Assembly: GCA_022497145.1 (NCBI GenBank)
Contig: MU385994.1
Coordinates: 1 to 63,891 of the forward strand
Length of the DNA stretch: 63,891 bases
Direction of reading: 5' to 3'
Origin: Rostrohypoxylon terebratum
Taxonomy: Eukaryota; Ascomycota; Sordariomycetes; Xylariales; Hypoxylaceae
The notes beneath the pieces are model-generated. The model saw only the letters and a list, made by a program, of their open reading frames with translations. It searched no databases and was not told where the DNA came from. This document shows, in pieces, positions 58,400 through 63,891 of this stretch; the stretch's first letter is position 1, and each line of letters opens with the position of its first letter. A program made the position numbers and the translations under genes.

Positions 58400-60349
58400 A
58401 GCGCCTTGAAATCTAGACTAACTGAAAATCTAGATTCTGGATTAAAAGAGTGGAAGGTCCGGATGAAGTGGACTGGAAGGATGTTGACATGAGAAAATGG
58501 CAGAGTAAGCGGGAATTTGTCAAGGTCCGATAAGCCAAAAAAAACATGCCCTGAACGATCGACTCGGTATGCCCACTATATTTTACGATTCTTCATAGAC
58601 TTCTATGGACTAGTGGATATCGCTCCGCCCGATTCTCATGGGTAAATTACGACTTGTCTCGAAGAGCGACTCCACCTAGTCAAGTTAATGGACAAGGCTT
58701 GTGTGGACATGAAACTGGCGAATATAAAGCCAGTGGACCTCCCAGGCTCATGTCAAAGGGCAAGCAGCATTTCATTAAAGGATTTCTTTTGTTTCTGTCA
58801 GTTTAGGAGAACAAGCGCTTGACTAACTGACCAGGCGACCCGACCAGCCGACTTCGACACAACTTTACTGTGTACGCAGTATTACTCGTCACCGGACAGC
58901 AATTTCGATAGCTCGTAAATGGTAAGGGGTGGCTTACGCAGCCTCCGCTAGATCGCATTGAGCGGTGTTGTAGCATTTGGAGGTTATTAGTCGAATTAGA
59001 GTCAAGGGCACCCTATCGTTGGTTTCAAAGCGACGACGAATTAGCGTGGTGGATCCACTGGTTGACGCCATGCCTACGCGTTCCCATTCCTGCCCATCTT
59101 GGGTCTGATTAGGTCCATCCCTATTCCCACAAGTTCCCATAAATTTCCATAAAAGGTCTCTAAAGTAACGGACCGGGTCTGTGCAACCTGTTTGCGCCGT
59201 TCAAGCAAGCTTTTCCATCTAGGGACCTAGCTCTGACCCGCTGAGAGGCTGAGCTTGGCTGCATAATCATCAGGGGAATCGAAGAACAAGCTTTTTTGCC
59301 GTGATGCAGAGCCCTATTTCCCTGAGCTGAGGCGCGTTTTGTGGATTCTACTGTTGGTGTCGCGCGTCCGGACCAAACAGGGGGAGTGTTACCATCTCGG
59401 TTGCGCAGCAGCACGCTGCACACTTCGTACATAGTACGAGAAGAGAAATTAGAAATATGCATGGGATGGGCAGGATGGGATGGATGTGAAGGCACATATA
59501 ACGTCGTCGCGGTTCGTCATCAAACTTGACCCCGTCAACTTTGCGACTCGAAAGACATGAGACGTGCTGGACATTGTGATCGATTGAAAACTCGAATCGT
59601 GCCCCGATGAAATTGCGAGCCACAAAATTTGCTGCTTTTTTGGCTGTTTCTTTTTCTCCACAAAAATGGCTGTCCAATGATAACTTCCAAAGTTGAAAGT
59701 TGATTTCAAATAGAGCAGGTATTACCGAGAGTGCCGCGAATACGATCAGCCATGTCTAGAGAATACCGAACAAACTTATCGATGAAAAAAAACGCCGACA
59801 AAAAGTGAAATATAAGGGGGAAGTTGTATTTTGTAAGTTCAATCCGAGCCTGAGTGAGCGTATAAAGTTGGCTTAAAACTTGAGATTGTGTAAGATAAAT
59901 GCATCTTAGATTACATAAGATGAACTTGTTATAATATCCGGTACTGGTTAACTGGTTAACTGGGTAGGGAGGTCTAGGCGATCATAGTGTGGATACCAGC
60001 CAAGTGTAGGCAGGTGCTACCACTTGTCGTAACCCTACGCACGTGCCACCCCACCTGCTGGCAACAGTTGAGAGCATTACTTATTATGCTCGACCTTAGA
60101 TTTGTAAATAGCTTCCTCTTAATATAACAAGGTCATCTACACAGGTTTAACAGCACTCTATACAACAGGTATAAGGCGTGCCCCAAACCACGTAGATAAC
60201 CCCCGCCAACACGCACAATAGCATCCACTCCATTTTCAACTGTTGTTTCAACACCTCGATTTTACATACCTACCTAGTATGCAATGAGTTTTGGACATAT
60301 GCTCTTAGCTGCTTGTATATTGGATTAATCAGCTGGCGCGCCTGGTTTC
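58400..60349. other. Intergenic, no gene seen
   Basis: Nearly 2 kb. Several overlapping frames of 60-110 codons on both strands near 59160-59710 show no protein-like character. Nothing else recognised. Confidence 0.5.
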
Positions 60350-60718
60350 CTATGATTCAAACTCTGAATTAACACCTCTGGTGGTATGCGCTGCATGGCG
60401 GGCTCGGGATTCCCAGTCATTGAATGCGGTTTTACGTAGCGCAACCCGGTTAATCCAAGAACCTATAGCTCTTGATCCTCTAAACATCCGAAAAGGCAAG
60501 CGGCTCAGATTTATAACAACAGGATATGCATCCCGTTCCATTGCCTCGAAGACGTAATCCTTCGCCCTTTCAAACACTTCAGGATCGTCTCTTCCATCTT
60601 CTTCTATTTGAGACACTAACTCCAGTGTAATGGATGTGACGAACCTATACTTAGGCTTAGTAAGTATAGCTTCATAAGGGGGTCTTGATTTTAAGGTAAC
60701 AGTAATCGTAGAGGTCAA
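60350..60718 (-). CDS. Small unknown protein, 122 residues
   Basis: Single exon. It begins MTSTITVTLKSRPPYEAILT, then an acidic helix (QIEEDGRDDPEVFERAKDYV) and a basic, aromatic part (INLSRLPFRMFRGSRAIGSW). Not recognised. The first 28 codons and a few bases of its leader recur exactly at 63801-63891, which argues that this is a real, duplicated gene or part of a repeat. No signal peptide. Confidence 0.45.
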   Translation of the reverse strand: MTSTITVTLKSRPPYEAILTKPKYRFVTSITLELVSQIEEDGRDDPEVFERAKDYVFEAMERDAYPVVINLSRLPFRMFRGSRAIGSWINRVALRKTAFNDWESRARHAAHTTRGVNSEFES

Positions 60719-60725
60719 GTGTAAT
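60635..60725. repeat. Direct repeat, copy 1 (at least 91 bp)
   Basis: Identical base for base to 63801-63891. It covers the 5' end and leader of the small gene at 60350-60718. Left flanks differ abruptly (TGGA against TACC). The right limit is unknown because copy 2 runs off the window. Confidence 0.92.
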
Positions 60726-61210
60726 CAGTCAAGTGTGTTCGTCAGAGAGGCTTGGAGTCCTCTCTCTACTCGTAGTGAATAGACTTAGATTGATAACTGA
60801 AGACCTAAAAACTAAATACAGTAGGAAATCTTCATTCTTTATATCTTAACTTTCCTCCGCTTCCCTTGTCTGTATCGATCGTATTTCCCATACGATCTCA
60901 GATCCGTTGCTCTTACTGGATCTCAGATCCATTGAGATCACAACCGAAGTTTCTCCGGTCCTTTACTAATCATTCTGGCGATGATCCTGGTTGGATTGTA
61001 ACAATGGACTCTGGAAGAATTATTTCTCTCTCGGCGCCTGAAAGGATGAAGGTATACATGATCTTCTCTGCGCTAGCGCAATATCCAGTCTATCGTAATC
61101 AAATTCTTGGGAATCTGTTTCAATGCTGCCAGTTGTGTGATGGAAAGAATCCTGAAAGGACACTGAATCGCTAGAAATGCTGGTCACGACTCTCTTAGTC
61201 TCGAGGCTAC
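60719..61210. other. Intergenic, no gene seen
   Basis: 492 bp between the small gene and the patatin gene. A plus-strand 102-codon frame (60866-61174) lacks support. Confidence 0.45.
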
Positions 61211-62584
61211 TCAGAATTGCTGTAACCCGTGCGAAGTTTTCACTTGGTCAGCTCGTTGACATTGACGTAGCATATCCACCACGCGCTTCACAACTCCGAG
61301 AGTGCTGGACATCAGAGTGAGTGAATTCCGAAACGAAATAGCTGCTGACGAAGTGGTCTCGAGATTAAGTACGATCCAATCGTCTCCGCCTAGCAACGGT
61401 CAACTCATTTGCTATTTTAGATATAACTACTGTACTAAATTGAATAGGTAAAGTTACTAACTTCCTAGTATTAACATCTTCTCTGCGCACGCTTCGATCT
61501 TGTTGCAAACAGCCTGAGATGTGATGTAGCGTAGCGTGGCCGCGGCTATTTCTTTCTTCCTCTCCGACTCTTGTAGGCCAATGCCTTCCAGTCCCTGAAT
61601 AACATTAAATCGGTAATACCGACCATCGTTGTCAAGAGTTGCTTTGTCTCTATGGAACTGCTCTGCAGTTTCTTCGCTCTCGGTGGACAACGCAACTAAT
61701 GCTTTTCCCATATCAAGCGCGCCATCTTGGAATGGCTTGAGATTTGTGATTCCTGTGCCGATAGATATCAAACATAAGATCTTATCTTGCAATGGGCCAT
61801 CATTCCAGATGTCTTGAGCCTGGTTCCAAACGGAGTAAATGGGATTGTTTTCCCCTAGTGCCCCGTCGACAAACTCTTCTTCGAACGGTCCAATGGTAAT
61901 AGGATCGAAGAAAGACGGACCAGCAGAGGTAGCCCGGCAAGCTTCCCATATCTTGACTGAATTGAATAGGTGGCTACCTCCTCGCGGCGACCGGTAACTT
62001 GTAAGGCATACCTTACCAGCACTGGTACTCCTCGTACAAACGAAACTATTCATGTTAAGTTAGTCGAATGCGGCTGTGGGTTGCGTAAATTCTTGGTTCA
62101 TACACTTTACAAGGCGCGTCCACCGTATCTTTGAGTAGTGTATCTTCATCGAAGCCTTGCTGGGTTAATATTCTCCTCACTGCTTTCTCTAGCTCACTAG
62201 AGTCAAAACGGCCCTGAATATTTCCTCGACGATTGACTCGGTGTCTCCGCTTCTTGAACACATCGCTTGAAAGTTGTGTATATGCCGCTATACAATCGCC
62301 TACTGTCATTCTTAATCTCCCGAGCATTATGGCAATGAGTCTAGTGAAAAATTAGATAAATTTACTAACACGCAGGTTTTCACTTGCCCTCCCGTGCTTG
62401 TGCCTCCTATCAGGTGAAAATAATCGCAAGGTTTTGGTGGGGCATTAGGGTTGAGGGTTTCCATGAGGTGCTGCAAGACTAAGAGCGATGAGAGACTGCG
62501 AATTCCGCCTCCATCGAGAGATAAAAGACGCAGCCACGGCTTCTCTACATCGCGTTCGAGAAAATTTCCCTTTCCTTCGAGCAT
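61211..62584 (-). CDS. Patatin-like phospholipase
   Basis: Calcium-independent lipid acyl hydrolase with a Ser-Asp dyad, 398 residues. Exons 62584-62388, 62340-62104, 62045-61462 and 61389-61211. The oxyanion loop is SLDGGGIRSLSSLLVL (from about residue 22), the nucleophile elbow GGTSTGG (Ser about 63) and the dyad Asp in FVDGALGENNP (about 205). Intron 1 (62341-62387) is GC-AG and splits GTSTGG from LIAIMLGRLRM; the nearest GT donor gives the wrong frame. It stands alone, without the NB-ARC, NACHT or TPR domains that often follow patatin in fungi. The last exon (GDDWIVLNLETTSS...) depends on which acceptor is used; another would end the protein near 61365. Confidence 0.85.
62341..62387 (-). 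other. GC-AG intron in the patatin gene
   Basis: The donor is GG|GCAAGT, the acceptor CACTAG|ACTC; the intron is 47 nt. Removal rejoins the catalytic loop GTSTGG to the conserved LIAIMLG helix. This is the second GC-AG intron with the same GCAAGT donor in the window. Confidence 0.75.
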
Positions 62585-63800
62585 AATTTAATGATTTAGA
62601 AATAGTTGTTGCAGTGCTGGATGGGCGACTGGGCAGCCATGAGGTACGTCTTACTTACGGGGTTGTGCCATAAAAAGGGTTAAGTGCTAGGTAATGGAAT
62701 TGTTCTATCCCCTGAGTTGCTCGAATTGGCCTCCGCCTGCATCGAACCAATGTAGTTCCAAGGTTACGTATTCTTATGGAAGAACCATATGCAACTTTCT
62801 CACAAATTCATAGGGAGTATCTTGAATGTCCTTACCGCCATAGAATCAATGGTATGCTATGCTAGGTTGTCGATTCTGCCGTGTACTAGGGCCGAGGTCT
62901 TAGGCATCTGCCTAAATGAGATTACTAGGGGATAATGAGTCTGGATCATGCATTGTGGCGGTGTCTGCAGGTACCTAACCTAGTAAGATCAAATTACCCA
63001 TTCAGAAACCAGAAACCAGCAAAGATGAGATTGGATTGCTTTTTTTTTCTCAAAAAGAAAAGAATGCAGATTGGCAATGGCTGCCTGAACAGCTTTGTCT
63101 ATTTGGGCAGCTAGCCTGAAGAAATACCCGGGCTGCCCGGATGATAATCTGCGATCCTCCTCAATTCATAGGTTCCAAGTACTTTCGCCTAAGGCGTGTT
63201 TGATGGGTAGAGTAGGCAATAACGACTCGGCCCAAGAATAAGAGAGGCATTTTGGACCTTGAAGGCGATCATTAATGAGACGTTGGATTTCTTTGAAGAA
63301 GTTCAAAATACACTATTCTGCAAGGGTTTTGATAATTGGATCAGCCGGGATCAGCGGTCTCCTCTGGATCTGCATCAATCCGATACGCTAGAGAAGGCGC
63401 ACCAAATTGAAGCAGCGGGATCAAATGGGGCAAGATAAGTATCCTCTGGTTTCTTCCACTGATTTGGCTTCCTTTCAAGATCGTATCCAATCTTTTTATA
63501 TAGGGCTAGGCTATGTCCCGGATAACCCTAGAAAACTGTGAACGAGATGCAAGACATCATGTCTACGATGGTAGGTTCTCTAATGGATACTTCACAAGCG
63601 CGGCCCCCTGCTTGAGACACTCATAGCTGTACTATCTTTCACAGATACCTATAAAGCTAGGTGCTAAATCTAAGAAAAATATTGGTGATAGAATCATACT
63701 CCCCAGGCCTTTGATCTCACCTATTTCGATCAGAAGTCCGGCACAGGAGGCCCAGAAAATGAGTCAGCTAACCTGGGTACCTAATCGTGCATTTTCTACC
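62585..63800. other. Intergenic, no gene seen
   Basis: 1.2 kb upstream of the patatin gene. It contains a CAGAAACCAGAAACCAG short tandem near 63003-63019 and no credible frames. Confidence 0.55.
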
Positions 63801-63891
63801 TGTGACGAACCTATACTTAGGCTTAGTAAGTATAGCTTCATAAGGGGGTCTTGATTTTAAGGTAACAGTAATCGTAGAGGTCAAGTGTAAT
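63801..63891. repeat. Direct repeat, copy 2, truncated by the window end
   Basis: Exact copy of 60635-60725 in the same orientation. On the minus strand it starts the same protein for 28 codons, then diverges into GRKCTIRYPG and a stop, so this copy is a partial gene unless an intron begins at the GTAGAA just after the divergence. Confidence 0.92.

Noticed and set aside
59160..59709. Cluster of overlapping frames on both strands
   Set aside because: Mutually exclusive frames without domain, bias or exon logic.
60866..61174. 102-codon plus-strand frame
   Set aside because: No recognisable motif or codon bias; lies in the 3' flank of the patatin gene.

Overview
The window reads as a filamentous ascomycete genome (Pezizomycotina; Sordariomycete-like by gene content, which is inference). 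Most genes are split by 44-110 nt GT-AG introns. The set includes SHO1, the DASH subunit SPC19, SQT1, a dynactin p24/RO10-like subunit, a GH76 wall mannanase, several P450s and a NACHT-WD40 NLR. Wherever I placed introns, the exon lengths sum to an intact frame. There are no bacterial-type operons, tRNA, rRNA or CRISPR.

0-14 kb: an oxidative gene group of four cytochrome P450s (838-2785 -, 3831-5797 -, 9578-11268 +, 12241-13903 +) around a seven-helix fungal rhodopsin-like membrane protein (7208-8536 -). The last two P450s share both intron positions and look like a tandem pair. No scaffold-making enzyme (terpene cyclase, PKS, NRPS) is visible, so any backbone gene lies to the left or is absent. 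A 50-codon gene remnant sits at 3230-3388.

15-32 kb: accessory genes. These are an unknown protein with a hydrophobic, Trp/Lys-rich C terminus (15409-16474), a glycosylated multi-pass membrane protein (18300-20129), a decayed gene (20665-21170), a 1661-residue esterase-NACHT-WD40 NLR (21718-26943), a divergently transcribed fructosamine-kinase-like protein lacking the catalytic Asp (27396-28641), and an 847-residue protein whose C terminus resembles a reverse-transcriptase palm without its catalytic aspartates (29089-31632).

32.9-46.5 kb: a conserved housekeeping island. It holds SPC19, SHO1, a long purine/pyrimidine-asymmetric upstream region, the RO10-like dynactin subunit, an AVT-type amino acid transporter and SQT1.

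47-64 kb: accessory DNA again. It holds a SesB-like esterase with a glycine-rich tail (47725-49318), a small gene with a Gly-rich tail (49804-50448), a degenerate TA-flanked inverted-repeat element (51465-52340), an H-type lectin with a Gly-rich linker (52884-53546), a broken unknown gene (54656-55161), an 86-residue Gly-rich protein (55260-55520), a GH76 mannanase (56850-58399), a small unknown gene (60350-60718) whose 5' end is duplicated at the window edge, and a patatin-like phospholipase (61211-62584).

The main candidate for an undescribed system is the 47.7-55.5 kb group: four small or medium genes sharing Gly-rich, GG-x-A/N-type segments attached to different heads (esterase, unknown, H-lectin, none), with the same esterase fold fused to an NLR 20 kb away and a patatin lipase nearby. 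Esterase and patatin domains are known partners of fungal NLRs, so this could be a signalling or cell-death module. That is inference only.
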